DNA of 64,000 nucleotides from Stutzerimonas stutzeri (GTDB lineage: Bacteria > Pseudomonadota > Gammaproteobacteria > Pseudomonadales > Pseudomonadaceae). Shown here piece after piece: positions 25,311-34,412 of the stretch. A program made the position numbers and the translations under genes. The stretch spans positions 4,631 through 68,630 of the forward strand of contig DGLA01000007.1 of NCBI GenBank assembly GCA_002387205.1. The letters are read 5' to 3'. How positions within the stretch are numbered: position 1 is the stretch's first letter; each line of letters opens with the position of its first letter. Under the pieces are notes generated by a model that was not told the DNA's origin, made no database searches, and saw only the letters and a program-made list of their open reading frames with translations.

Positions 25311-26374
25311 TTCGAAAACTGTCCTTCGCGCTGCTCGGCGTTGCATTGCTGGCTGCGCTGTTTCTTGGTCTGGCTGGCTGGAAATTGCATACGGCTCTGG
25401 AGCAGCCGTTGCGCGTCGACGAGATGCGCATGCTCGAAGTCATGGCCGGGGACACGCCGAGTGGATTGTTCCAGCGTCTGGAGCGGGAAGGCATTCTGGA
25501 CGGTTCGCTCTGGCTGCGCCTGCATTGGCGCCTCAATCTATCCGGTCACACACTGCACAGCGGCGAGTATCGGCTCTCACCAGGGATGAAGGCTCGTGAT
25601 TTGATTGGACTGTGGCAACGGGCGGAGGTGGTTCAGCACACGCTGACCATCGTCGAAGGCTGGAATTTCCGACAGGTACGAGCCGCGCTGGAAGCCTTGC
25701 CGACTATCCAGCAAACACTGCCGGGGCTTTCGGACGAGGAGGTCATGGCGCAACTCGGTCATGCCGGCTTGCATCCTGAAGGTCGTTTCTTTCCGGATAC
25801 CTACAGCTTCCCTCGTGGTGTCACTGATATCGAATTGCTCCAGCGGGCATTCACTCGCCTCGAAACCGTATTGAGCGAGGAGTGGCAGCAGCGTAGCGAA
25901 GCCTTGCCCTATGAAAACCCGTACCAGGCCTTGATCATGGCCTCGATCATCGAAAAGGAAACAGGGGTGCCTGCGGAACGAGGCGAGATCGCCGGTGTTT
26001 TCGTGCGCCGACTCCAGCAGGGCATGCTGCTACAGACGGACCCTACGGTCATCTATGGTATGGGCGATGCGTATCGCGGGCGTATCACTCGCAACGATCT
26101 GCGCAAGCCGACTCCCTACAACACCTATACCAACTCAGGCTTGCCTCCCACGCCGATCGCCATGGTCGGGCGCGAGGCGATCCATGCCGCCCTGCATCCG
26201 GTCGAGGGTAAAACGCTCTATTTCGTTGCCAGGGGCGACGGCAGTCATGTCTTCAGCGTGACCCTGGCCGAGCATAACCGGGCGGTTCGCGAGTTTCAGC
26301 TGAAGCGTCGCGAGGATTACCGTTCCAGTCCTCCTCCGCGCCAGTCGTCGGCGCCAAGCGAGAGTATGCAGTGA
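25307..26374 (+). CDS. mltG: Endolytic murein transglycosylase MltG
   Basis: 355 residues from a GTG overlapping the pabC stop. One N-terminal membrane anchor (about 5-25) precedes a LysM-like region and the YceG catalytic domain with ASIIEKETGV (catalytic Glu near residue 215), TDPTVIYGMG and SGLPPTPIAMVG. It cuts nascent glycan strands in the periplasm and sets their length. It overlaps tmk as GTGA. Confidence 0.95.
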   Translation: MIRKLSFALLGVALLAALFLGLAGWKLHTALEQPLRVDEMRMLEVMAGDTPSGLFQRLEREGILDGSLWLRLHWRLNLSGHTLHSGEYRLSPGMKARDLIGLWQRAEVVQHTLTIVEGWNFRQVRAALEALPTIQQTLPGLSDEEVMAQLGHAGLHPEGRFFPDTYSFPRGVTDIELLQRAFTRLETVLSEEWQQRSEALPYENPYQALIMASIIEKETGVPAERGEIAGVFVRRLQQGMLLQTDPTVIYGMGDAYRGRITRNDLRKPTPYNTYTNSGLPPTPIAMVGREAIHAALHPVEGKTLYFVARGDGSHVFSVTLAEHNRAVREFQLKRREDYRSSPPPRQSSAPSESMQ

Positions 26375-27003
26375 CAGGATTGTTCATTACCCTGGAAGGC
26401 CCTGAGGGTGCAGGCAAGAGTACCAACCGGGAATATCTGGCCGAACGCTTGCGAGCACAGGGTCTGGACGTTCTGATGACTCGCGAACCCGGCGGCACCC
26501 CGCTGGCCGAACGGATAAGGGAACTGCTGCTCTCACCCTCCGACGAGCCCATGCACAGCGATACAGAACTGTTGTTGGTATTTGCGGCGCGTGCGCAGCA
26601 CCTCGCCCAGGTGATACGGCCTGCGCTGGAGCGTGGTGCCGTCGTGCTCTGTGATCGTTTCACCGACGCAACCTATGCGTACCAGGGTGGCGGGCGCGGC
26701 TTGTCCCTGACGCGTATCGAGCAGCTTGAAACCTTCGTGCAAGGAGCGTTGCGCCCGGACATGACGCTCATCTTCGACCTCCCTGTAGAAATAGGACTGA
26801 GCCGGGCGGCGGCCCGTGGTCGTCTGGACAGGTTCGAACAGGAAGGGCTGGCCTTCTTTGAAGCCGTGCGCAGCGCATACCTCGATCGTGCTCGCAAGGC
26901 GCCGGAGCGTTACCGGATTGTCAATGCAGCCCGCCCCTTGTCGGCGGTGCAACAGGACCTTCAACATATTCTTTCTGAAGTGGTGGAGCGTGCGCTTGGG
27001 TGA
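26371..27003 (+). CDS. tmk: Thymidylate kinase
   Basis: 210 residues, GTG start overlapping the mltG stop. It phosphorylates dTMP to dTDP. P-loop EGPEGAGKSTN (about 8-18), the DR(Y/F) motif CDRFTDATYAYQGGGRG, and the lid Arg in AAARGRLDRFE are present. Translational coupling to mltG, with holB starting inside its 3' end. Confidence 0.96.
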   Translation: MTGLFITLEGPEGAGKSTNREYLAERLRAQGLDVLMTREPGGTPLAERIRELLLSPSDEPMHSDTELLLVFAARAQHLAQVIRPALERGAVVLCDRFTDATYAYQGGGRGLSLTRIEQLETFVQGALRPDMTLIFDLPVEIGLSRAAARGRLDRFEQEGLAFFEAVRSAYLDRARKAPERYRIVNAARPLSAVQQDLQHILSEVVERALG

Positions 27004-27985
27004 GGGTGTTCTCCCTTGGCAGACCGATCTGTGGCGGCTCTTGTCTGAGCGCCGAGAACACGCTCATGCCTATCTGCTGCATGGCCCTGCCGGGATTGGC
27101 AAGCGGGCCCTGGCCGAACAACTGATGGCTTTGTTGCTGTGTCACAGCCCTACGCGAGCAGGCGCGTGTGGCCACTGCAGGGGGTGTCAGCTCCTGGCTG
27201 CACACACCCATCCGGATCATTACATTCTCGAGCCGGAGGAGGCCGACAAGGCTATTCGTGTCGATCAGGTTCGCCAATTGGTTGGCTTCGTTGGCCAGAC
27301 AGCCCAGATGGGCGGGCGTAAGGTGGTGCTGCTCGAGCCTGCCGAAGCGATGAATCTGAATGCTGCCAACGCCCTTCTCAAGAGCCTGGAGGAGCCTGCT
27401 GGCGATACCGTTCTCCTCCTGGTCAGCCATCAGCCCAGCCGATTGTTGCCGACCGTCAAAAGCCGTTGTGTTCAACAGGCGTGCCCTTTGCCGGGGCGGG
27501 CGCAAAGTCTCGACTGGCTAGGGGAAAAGCTGCCGGACGTGACTGCTGCACGTCGCGAAGAACTCCTCACACTTGCAGCGGGCTCACCACTTGCTGCCCT
27601 TAGCCTGCATGGCTTGGGTGTGCTGGAAATGCGCGAGCAGGTTGTCGAAGGGGTGAAAAAGCTGTTGAAGCAACAGTGTTCGCCTAGCCAGCTGGCCGAG
27701 AACTGGAATGGTCTGCCGCTGATACTGCTGTTCGACTGGTTTTGCGAATGGGCTCACCTGGTCATGCGTTTTCAGATGACCGGCGATGAAACGGGGCTGG
27801 GTGTGGCCGATATGCAGAAAGTGGTCCAGTACTTGGCGCAGAAAACATCGGCAGCCAAGCTTATGGCATTGCAGGACTGGTTATTGGCCCATAGACAGAA
27901 AGTGCTTGGCAAAGCCAACCTTAATCGTGTCTTGCTTCTCGAAGCGTTGCTGGTTCAATGGGCAAGCCTGCCTGGCCCAAGCTAG
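26996..27985 (+). CDS. holB: DNA polymerase III delta' subunit
   Basis: About 329 residues. The clamp-loader AAA+ fold shows Walker A HGPAGIGKRAL near residue 30, a four-Cys zinc module (CHSPTRAGACGHCRGC), Walker B-like VLLEPAEAMN and the SRC motif (KSRCVQQACPLP). The exact start is uncertain. The TTG at 26996 has GGAG at ideal spacing; a GTG two codons earlier is the alternative, and there is no nearby ATG. It overlaps the end of tmk. Part of the replicative clamp loader. Confidence 0.9.
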   Translation: MGEGVLPWQTDLWRLLSERREHAHAYLLHGPAGIGKRALAEQLMALLLCHSPTRAGACGHCRGCQLLAAHTHPDHYILEPEEADKAIRVDQVRQLVGFVGQTAQMGGRKVVLLEPAEAMNLNAANALLKSLEEPAGDTVLLLVSHQPSRLLPTVKSRCVQQACPLPGRAQSLDWLGEKLPDVTAARREELLTLAAGSPLAALSLHGLGVLEMREQVVEGVKKLLKQQCSPSQLAENWNGLPLILLFDWFCEWAHLVMRFQMTGDETGLGVADMQKVVQYLAQKTSAAKLMALQDWLLAHRQKVLGKANLNRVLLLEALLVQWASLPGPS

Positions 27986-28016
27986 AATCCACCGGAACTG
28001 TTGTTAGGAATATCGC

Positions 28017-28373
28017 ATGAGCCTGCCTGCAAACCTTGGTCCGCGTAACGGCATCCTGTCCTTGACCATCAAGGACAAGTCGGTTTTGTACGCAGCGTTC
28101 ATGCCCTTCATCAAGCACGGTGGGCTGTTCATTCCTACGAACAAGAGCTACAAGCTTGGCGACGAAGTGTTTATGTTGCTGAGCCTGATGGACGAACCTG
28201 AAAAGATACCGGTGGCCGGGAAGGTGGTGTGGATCACGCCCAAAGGCGCCCAGGGGAACCGCGCGGCAGGCGTTGGGGTGCAATTCAATGAAGGCGATTC
28301 GACCGCCCGGAACAAGATCGAGACCTATCTGGCTGGTGCGATGAAATCGGATCGGCCGACCCACACGATGTAA
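28017..28373 (+). CDS. pilZ: Type IV pilus protein PilZ
   Basis: 118 residues, matching P. aeruginosa PilZ in length and in position after holB. The chain has the PilZ fold (GILSLTIKDKSVLYAAFMPF, GGLFIPTNKSYKLGDEVFMLL, VVWITPKGAQGNRAAGVGVQF) but lacks the N-terminal RxxxR. This agrees with the known failure of this protein to bind c-di-GMP. It is needed for type IV pilus assembly, acting with FimX and PilB, and so for twitching and probably DNA uptake. Confidence 0.94.
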   Translation: MSLPANLGPRNGILSLTIKDKSVLYAAFMPFIKHGGLFIPTNKSYKLGDEVFMLLSLMDEPEKIPVAGKVVWITPKGAQGNRAAGVGVQFNEGDSTARNKIETYLAGAMKSDRPTHTM

Positions 28374-28497
28374 CGCTTCCTGAGCCGTTCGGTCGGGCTT
28401 TGCGCAGGCACCGGCTGCTGTTTGCCGGGATGGCCAACTGCGACCGACGCTGGTTTTTGCTCTACAATGCCCGGCTTTTCGTTTCGGGGAAACGCTG

Positions 28498-29283
28498 ATG
28501 CTGGTCGACTCACACTGCCACCTCGATCGCCTTGATTTGGCTGCGCATGGAGGTTCCCTCGATGCCGCGCTGGAGGCGGCACGTCAGCGCGGCGTACGAC
28601 ATTTCCTTTGCATTGGAGTCAGCGCGCAAAACACTGCGGCAGTGAAGGCACTGACGCAACATTACGACGATGTGGACTGCTCGGTAGGGGTCCATCCACT
28701 TGATCTCGAGCCTGGAACCGAACCGGCACTGGACTGGCTGCTGCAAGAGCTCGAGGCGCCGGGCGTGGTGGCTATCGGCGAAACCGGCCTGGACTATCAC
28801 TACGAGCCAGAGGCCGCCTTGCTGCAGCAGCGGTCCTTTGGTTTGCATCTGCAGGCCGCCAGCGCGACCGGCAAACCGGTGATCATACATACCCGTGCGG
28901 CCCGTTCTGACACCCTGGCGATGCTGCGGGAAGCTGCGTTGCCGCAAGCAGGTGTGCTGCATTGCTTCACCGAGGACTGGGACATGGCGAAGGCTGCCCT
29001 GGATCTTGGTTATTACATTTCCCTGTCCGGCATCGTGACGTTTCGCAATGCCGAGGCGCTTCGGGACGTCGCTCGGCGCGTGCCTGATCATCGCCTGCTG
29101 GTCGAAACCGATTCGCCTTACCTGGCACCGGTACCCCATCGAGGCAAGCCGAACCTGCCCGAGTACGTGCGCGATGTCGCCGAGTTTCTTGCCGAGCTGC
29201 GTGGCGTTTCTTTCGAAGTACTGGCCGAGCAGACCACAGATAATTTCAAACGGCTCTTTCCAGAGGCGCGCGTGCGCACCTGA
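28498..29283 (+). CDS. tatD: TatD family metal-dependent hydrolase
   Basis: 261 residues. Metal ligands of the TIM-barrel nuclease are visible: VDSHCHLDRLDL (HxH, residues 4-6), GETGLDYHYE, IIHTRAA, LHCFTEDW and VETDSPYLAPVP. Relatives are Mg-dependent 3'-5' exonucleases or D-aminoacyl-tRNA deacylase-like enzymes. The gene next to pilZ in this cluster is usually called YcfH/TatD; true substrate is unknown. A TACAAT -10-like box lies at 28463-28468. Confidence 0.92.
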   Translation: MLVDSHCHLDRLDLAAHGGSLDAALEAARQRGVRHFLCIGVSAQNTAAVKALTQHYDDVDCSVGVHPLDLEPGTEPALDWLLQELEAPGVVAIGETGLDYHYEPEAALLQQRSFGLHLQAASATGKPVIIHTRAARSDTLAMLREAALPQAGVLHCFTEDWDMAKAALDLGYYISLSGIVTFRNAEALRDVARRVPDHRLLVETDSPYLAPVPHRGKPNLPEYVRDVAEFLAELRGVSFEVLAEQTTDNFKRLFPEARVRT

Positions 29284-29465
29284 TGGTCAGCTAGCAGAGC
29301 GTAGGCGCAGCCGTGTGACGCAGGTGTACCACGGCGACTCAGGTGTACAATCGCGCCGCTTTCGAAGCCCTGATACCCAAATATTCAAAAGTGTTTATGT
29401 CAGATTCCGTTTCGCTCAACCGGGCGGAGCGGTCCACTCGTCACAGACTTACTAAAGGTGACGCC

Positions 29466-30884
29466 ATGCCCAGCGACACGCTGCACAGAGGGTCGCTTCA
29501 ACGCGGCCTGAAAAACCGGCACATTCAGCTCATTGCGCTGGGAGGGGCCATTGGAACCGGTTTGTTTCTTGGTTCTGCCGGAGTGCTTCGCAGCGCGGGG
29601 CCTTCGATGATTCTTGGCTATGCGATCGGTGGTCTGATTGCATTTCTGATCATGCGCCAACTTGGCGAAATGATTGTGGAGGAGCCTGTTGCCGGTTCAT
29701 TCAGCCACTTTGCCCACCGGTATTGGACACCCTATGCAGGTTTCCTCTCGGGCTGGAACTACTGGGTCCTGTATGTATTGGTCGGCATGGCTGAGCTTAC
29801 GGCTGTTGGCAAATATGTTCAGTTCTGGTGGCCGGACGTGCCGACCTGGGTCACCGCCGCAGTTTTCTTTGCCCTGATCAATCTGATCAATCTGGTGAAC
29901 GTGAAGGCGTTCGGTGAAACCGAGTTCTGGTTCGCCATCATCAAGGTTGGCGCGATTGTCGGCATGATAGCGCTAGGTCTTTATTTGTTGCTGAGCGGAA
30001 CGGGGGGCGAGCAAGCCAGTTTTTCCAATCTCTGGAGTCACGGTGGGTTCTTCCCAAATGGCATCAGCGGCATGGTCATGGCCTTGGCGATCATCATGTT
30101 CTCGTTTGGCGGCCTGGAATTGGTGGGCATCACCGCTGCCGAAGCGTCCGACCCCAAAACGGTAATCCCCAAGGCGATCAACCAGGTCGTCTATCGCATC
30201 CTGATCTTTTATATCGGTGCGCTGAGCGTTCTGTTGGCACTGTATCCTTGGGACAGCCTGCTAGAAACCTTGGGCGCGGCTGGGGATCCCTACAGTGGTA
30301 GCCCGTTCGTGCAGATCTTCTCGCTGATCGGAAGCGATACCGCCGCGCACATCCTCAACTTTGTGGTGCTGACCGCCGCGCTTTCCGTTTACAACAGTGG
30401 CGTCTATTGCAACAGCCGGATGCTTTACGGCCTGGCTGAGCAGGGCGACGCGCCCAGGTTTTTGATGGCGGTGAATCGTCGAGGTGTTCCGGTGCTGGCT
30501 ATCGCCGTTTCGGCATTGGTCACCCTGCTCTGCGTGGTGGTGAACTACCTGCTACCACAGACCGCACTAGAGCTGTTGATGTCACTGGTTGTCGCCTCGC
30601 TCCTGATCAACTGGGCCATGATCAGTCTGGCCCACCTGAAGTTCCGCAAGGCTATGCTGGCACGAGGCATCGAGCCTTCGTTCAAAGCGTTCTGGTATCC
30701 CGTCAGCAACTACGTCTGCCTCGCTTTCGTTACGCTGATTGCGGGAATCATGTTGTCGATGGATGGGCTTCGAACGTCCATCTTTGCCATACCGGTCTGG
30801 GGCCTGTTTGTCTGGATCTGCTTTAGGATCCGATATGCCCGCCGGCCTATCCCTCAGAGCGGCAGCCGCAGCGAGGCCGGGTAG
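29466..30884 (+). CDS. aroP: Aromatic amino acid permease, AroP-like (APC family)
   Basis: 472 residues from the ATG at 29466, preceded by AAAGGTGA; an in-frame ATG at 29397 lacks a ribosome site. Twelve membrane segments are expected. RGLKNRHIQLIALGGAIGTGLFLG and the segment YWVLYVLVGMAELTAVGKYVQFWWP closely resemble the AroP/PheP branch of amino acid:proton symporters, so tyrosine, phenylalanine or tryptophan uptake is likely. Substrate within the branch is inferred. The upstream region has two CAGGTGTAC repeats that may be an operator. Confidence 0.85.
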   Translation: MPSDTLHRGSLQRGLKNRHIQLIALGGAIGTGLFLGSAGVLRSAGPSMILGYAIGGLIAFLIMRQLGEMIVEEPVAGSFSHFAHRYWTPYAGFLSGWNYWVLYVLVGMAELTAVGKYVQFWWPDVPTWVTAAVFFALINLINLVNVKAFGETEFWFAIIKVGAIVGMIALGLYLLLSGTGGEQASFSNLWSHGGFFPNGISGMVMALAIIMFSFGGLELVGITAAEASDPKTVIPKAINQVVYRILIFYIGALSVLLALYPWDSLLETLGAAGDPYSGSPFVQIFSLIGSDTAAHILNFVVLTAALSVYNSGVYCNSRMLYGLAEQGDAPRFLMAVNRRGVPVLAIAVSALVTLLCVVVNYLLPQTALELLMSLVVASLLINWAMISLAHLKFRKAMLARGIEPSFKAFWYPVSNYVCLAFVTLIAGIMLSMDGLRTSIFAIPVWGLFVWICFRIRYARRPIPQSGSRSEAG

Positions 30885-30886
30885 GC

Positions 30887-30916
30887 AAAAAAAACCCGGC
30901 GTCGCAAAGAGCCGGG
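30887..30916 (-). terminator. Terminator for the class V aminotransferase gene
   Basis: Read on the minus strand, CCCGGC, a 10-nt loop and GCCGGG are followed by a run of eight T. It ends the minus-strand transcript of the aminotransferase. It lies immediately after the stop of the permease gene, so on the plus strand only the hairpin without a T-run is present. The rest of 30917-31083 holds nothing I recognise. Confidence 0.85.
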
Positions 30917-31083
30917 CCAAGACCATTAGGAGTATGAGGTCACGTTCCTCGCTCCCTCAGCTGGCCGAGCAGTGGGGGGATTGCGCGGCCAGTGCTTGAA
31001 GTATTGGCCCGTATCGCGAGGTCTGCTGACCGATTCGCGCTGTTTTAAAACGGATTTGGAATAGTTGCGCCAGCGCTGATCGC

Positions 31084-32217
31084 TCAGTTGGCCAACCTGT
31101 CCCGAATTGCCGCCAGGGTCTGCTCGATCACTTCATCGGAGGTGTAAAAGTGCGGCGAGAGGCGAATTCCGCCCCCGCGAAGAGCACACAGGATCCGGTC
31201 AGATTTCATCTGTTCGAACAGCGCCTGGCTGTCCTGGCCGTTGACCTTGAACGTCAATATACCTGCGCGCCGGTTCGGCTCGCCTGGACTCAAGAGTTGA
31301 ACCCCAGGCATCACCGATAGCTCGCGTTGGAGAAGATTGACGCGCCCGGCCAACCTCTTACCGACGCTTTCCATGCCTATTTCTTCGAGCAAGGACAGGC
31401 TCGCTTCCAGCGCCATGCAACCCAACATGTTGGGGCTTCCGCATTCGAAGCGGCGCGCGCTTTGGGCCGGTTGCCAATCATCCCTGTCGTAGTCACCGGC
31501 ATGTTCGAGCATATGCCAGCCATACTCATGAAGCTTCAGGCGCTCCCGCAAGTCGCTTCGCACATAGAAGACACCAAGCCCCTCGGGGCCGAGCATCCAC
31601 TTGTGTCCGTCGGCCATCGCAAAGGCGCAGCGGTATGCCTGGGCATCGAAGGGCAATGCCCCGAGCTGTTGAATTGCATCTATGCACAACAGAACGCCGC
31701 GCTGCTCGCAGCCTTCGCCGAGGCGCGGCAGATCGAGCCGCAGCCCACTGGCGTACTGCACCGCACTGATCGCCATCAGGCGCACCCTGGGACCGCAGGC
31801 GGCAAGCAGCGCGGCTTCCGGATCGGCCCCCTTGAGGCTGACCCGTATCACATCTACGCCAAGGGGTTGCAGCGCTTCCCATACGACTCGGTTGGATGGG
31901 AACTCCTCGTCGCTGATGACAACCTGGTCGCCTGAGCGCCAGTCCAGTCCGAACGCTACGAATGACAGCGCCTCGGAAGTGTTCTTCACCAAGGCGATAT
32001 CGGCGGTAGACGGCGCATTGAGCAACCTTGCCAGGCGTTCTCGGAGGGCGGTTTCGACGCCAAGCCACTGGGGATAATCACGCGCGCCCTGCGTCATGTT
32101 CTGCTGAGCGAAAGCGGAGACAGCCAGGCTCGCCCGGCGGGGCCAGGGTGCGACCGCCGCGTGGTTCAGGTATCGAAGTCCTTCAATTTGAGGAAATTCG
32201 TCACTCGATGTACTCAT
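31084..32217 (-). CDS. Class V aminotransferase family protein
   Basis: 377 residues. The fold-type I PLP enzyme shows LNHAAVAPWP near residue 17, the segment ALVKNTSEALSFVA, the PLP-pairing Asp in CIDAIQQLG and the Schiff-base Lys206 in MADGHKWMLGPEG. The family includes cysteine desulfurase-like, kynureninase-like and isopenicillin-epimerase-like proteins; no desulfurase Cys loop is apparent. Substrate is unknown. It is divergent from the TetR gene (71-bp gap), so that regulator may control it. Confidence 0.85.
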   Translation of the reverse strand: MSTSSDEFPQIEGLRYLNHAAVAPWPRRASLAVSAFAQQNMTQGARDYPQWLGVETALRERLARLLNAPSTADIALVKNTSEALSFVAFGLDWRSGDQVVISDEEFPSNRVVWEALQPLGVDVIRVSLKGADPEAALLAACGPRVRLMAISAVQYASGLRLDLPRLGEGCEQRGVLLCIDAIQQLGALPFDAQAYRCAFAMADGHKWMLGPEGLGVFYVRSDLRERLKLHEYGWHMLEHAGDYDRDDWQPAQSARRFECGSPNMLGCMALEASLSLLEEIGMESVGKRLAGRVNLLQRELSVMPGVQLLSPGEPNRRAGILTFKVNGQDSQALFEQMKSDRILCALRGGGIRLSPHFYTSDEVIEQTLAAIRDRLAN

Positions 32218-32288
32218 TGGTAATGTTCCGTGCTTTTTCTGACCAGATAGGCATAATCAACCGCTTCGACCCCAAGCCGCAGCCTCTT

Positions 32289-32909
32289 ATGCAAAATGAA
32301 CCCCGCAAGGTCCGTGAATTTCGCCGTCGTGAGCAAGAGATTCTCGATACCGCGCTCCAGCTGTTCCTCGATCAGGGTGAAGACACCGTCACCGTCGAGA
32401 TGATCGCTGACATGGTCGGTATCGGCAAAGGCACCATCTACAAGCACTTCAAGTCCAAGGCAGAGATATACCTGCGCCTGATGCTGGACTATGAGCGCGA
32501 TCTGAACGAGCTGTTGCATTCGCCGAGCCTGGATCAGGACAAGGAGGCCTTGTCCCGGGCCTATTTCGAATTTCGGATGCGTGATCCTCAGCGTTACCGC
32601 CTGTTCGATCGTCTCGAGGAAAAGGTTGTCAAGGGGAACCAGGTGCCGGAGATGGTCGAGGAGCTTCATCGCATCCGAGCCTCGAACTTCGAACATTTGA
32701 CCCAGTTGATCAAAGGGCGAATCTCCGAGGGCAAGCTTGAAGACGTTCCGCCATATTTTCACTACTGTGCAGCCTGGGCACTGGTGCACGGAGCGGTAGC
32801 GCTGTACCACTCCCCGTTCTGGAGCAACGTGCTGGAAGATCAGGAAGGCTTTTTTCAGTTCCTGATGGACATTGGTGTACGCATGGGCAACAAGCGCAAG
32901 CGCGACTGA
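32289..32909 (+). CDS. TetR family transcriptional regulator
   Basis: 206 residues from the ATG at 32289 (MQNEPRKVREFRRREQEIL), chosen because the helix-turn-helix begins right after. The open frame continues upstream into the aminotransferase gene, which is unlikely to be real. The N-terminal HTH is VTVEMIADMVGIGKGTIYKHFKSK in the usual TetR form; the ligand domain is all helical. The gene sits next to an envelope/lipid gene set in P. aeruginosa too. Target and ligand are unknown; autoregulation and control of the divergent aminotransferase are plausible. Confidence 0.9.
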   Translation: MQNEPRKVREFRRREQEILDTALQLFLDQGEDTVTVEMIADMVGIGKGTIYKHFKSKAEIYLRLMLDYERDLNELLHSPSLDQDKEALSRAYFEFRMRDPQRYRLFDRLEEKVVKGNQVPEMVEELHRIRASNFEHLTQLIKGRISEGKLEDVPPYFHYCAAWALVHGAVALYHSPFWSNVLEDQEGFFQFLMDIGVRMGNKRKRD

Positions 32910-33030
32910 CCGGAAGCCTCTGACCCGTCTGCGTTTGCAAGCTGAGCGTTGCGCTATTCATCGAGTCGACCTGGCGTGTTTACTGCATTCACCTGCCATT
33001 CGCCGGTTTTCCGTCAGGCAGGAGCAAACC

Positions 33031-33633
33031 ATGAAAGTGTTCACCCTTGTTGCGGTGCTACTCGTTTTGAGTGGCTGCATGAAGGTAAGCGACATGGCCG
33101 AAGGCACGCGCTATCAACTGCGCGACGTTGGGGTGCTCGACCACAGCGAGACGGTGAGATCCGCCTCGTGGCGTCTGCAGCCCGACTCGCTTATCTATAT
33201 CGCCCAAGGGCATTTCGTGCCGCCTGGCAATGCCTACCCGCGTCCGAACGTGGTTGCTGAAGAGGCCTTCAAGGGGTTCGTGGAATATTTTCCACTGGTA
33301 CGGCGAGCGCCGGAACCTGCCGGACTCGAAGAATCATTGAACCAGGCTGCTGCCGCAGGTGCCCATTATCTGCTTTACGCTCGTTTTGCGGCTGCTGATG
33401 ACCGTATCAGCAGTTTCGACGAGTTCAATGAGCAGCGTGCCGTCGATCGGCTTGGGGTGGACACTAGCACCGTTCAGTTGATGCTGATCGAGACCGGCAA
33501 TCGGTATTTCGTTGACGTTGCGCGTATCCGCAGCCGCGGCGGTTTGTTAAATATCTATGACACGACGCCTCAGGTCTTGTTGGGACCGCCTTTGCGAGAC
33601 TACGCCCGACGACTGATAGGCCTCGGTCGTTAA
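33031..33633 (+). CDS. DUF4823 family lipoprotein
   Basis: 200 residues from the ATG at 33031, preceded by AGGAG. A short signal peptide ends in the lipobox LSGC with the lipidated Cys at residue 16. The residues after it are MK, so outer-membrane sorting is likely. The mature domain has RYQLRDVGVLDH, IYIAQGHFVPPG and PRPNVVAEEAFKGFVEYFP, which I recognise as the conserved core of DUF4823 lipoproteins. Function unknown. It precedes the DUF1285 gene by 9 bp, so both share an mRNA. Confidence 0.8.
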   Translation: MKVFTLVAVLLVLSGCMKVSDMAEGTRYQLRDVGVLDHSETVRSASWRLQPDSLIYIAQGHFVPPGNAYPRPNVVAEEAFKGFVEYFPLVRRAPEPAGLEESLNQAAAAGAHYLLYARFAAADDRISSFDEFNEQRAVDRLGVDTSTVQLMLIETGNRYFVDVARIRSRGGLLNIYDTTPQVLLGPPLRDYARRLIGLGR

Positions 33634-33642
33634 GGAGCGCAT

Positions 33643-34209
33643 ATGACAGAGTCTGGTAAAGCTGGAAGTTTGCTGGAGCAGATCCCGAAATCGGACAAGA
33701 AGGGCCTGCCTCCGGTCCACCTGTGGAACCCTCCGTTTTGTGGCGATCTGGACATGCGGATCGCCCGCGATGGTAGCTGGTACTACCTTGGTACGCCAAT
33801 TGGCCGGCCAGCCATGGTGCGACTCTTCTCTACGGTCATTCGCCGTGAGGGTGACGACTATTTTCTGGTCACTCCGGTGGAAAAGGTGGGTATCAAGGTT
33901 GAGGATGCGCCCTTCGTAGCGGTTCGTCTGGAGGTCGAGGGGCAGGGCGATTCACAAGTGCTGCGCTTCATCACGAACGTTGACGATGCAGTCGAGGCCA
34001 GCGCGGAAAACCCGATACGGGTAGAGACCGATCCCCAGAGCGGTGAGCCTGCCCCCTACGTTCTTGTGAGGGCCAATCTAGACGCGCTGATACATCGCAA
34101 CGTGTTCTACCAGCTGGTCGAGCTTGCCGTACCCCGAGAGATCGACGGGGAGCAGTGGCTTGGTGTCTGGAGCAGGGAAGTGTTCTTTCCGATTGGGCGC
34201 GCCGAATGA
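33643..34209 (+). CDS. DUF1285 family protein
   Basis: 188 residues, soluble. DUF1285 core segments are present: PPVHLWNPPFCGDLDMRI, GSWYYLGTPIGRPAMVRLFS, and DYFLVTPVEKVGI. Crystal structures of relatives show a two-domain fold without known enzyme activity; the role is unknown. It is cotranscribed with the DUF4823 lipoprotein and is found at the same place in P. aeruginosa, next to the etf genes. Confidence 0.9.
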   Translation: MTESGKAGSLLEQIPKSDKKGLPPVHLWNPPFCGDLDMRIARDGSWYYLGTPIGRPAMVRLFSTVIRREGDDYFLVTPVEKVGIKVEDAPFVAVRLEVEGQGDSQVLRFITNVDDAVEASAENPIRVETDPQSGEPAPYVLVRANLDALIHRNVFYQLVELAVPREIDGEQWLGVWSREVFFPIGRAE

Positions 34210-34341
34210 CAACACATCGCCATCCATGGCGAGGCAAGACAAGCCGAAAACTCCCACGGCCGCTTAAGCCTTGATGTCCCAATCGTGGAACGGGTGATTT
34301 CGGCCCCTGTCTTCATGGCTGGGATCGCGAAGACCAGCTGC

Positions 34342-34374
34342 TCCCGAAGCCTTGCCTGGCAATAGGCTTCGGGA
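34342..34374. terminator. Stem-loop between DUF1285 gene and ETF-QO gene
   Basis: TCCCGAAGCC and GGCTTCGGGA form a perfect 10-bp stem around a 13-nt loop between two convergent genes. There is no T-run on either strand, so it is at best a weak bidirectional terminator or a 3' stabilising structure. Confidence 0.45.
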
Positions 34375-34412
34375 CGGGGCAGAGGTCAACCCCAATTGTG
34401 TCGAGACTCTAT

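Noticed and set aside
32028..32288. N-terminal extension of the TetR gene back into the aminotransferase gene
   Set aside because: The extension is antisense to the aminotransferase start, and the HTH domain begins directly after the ATG at 32289.
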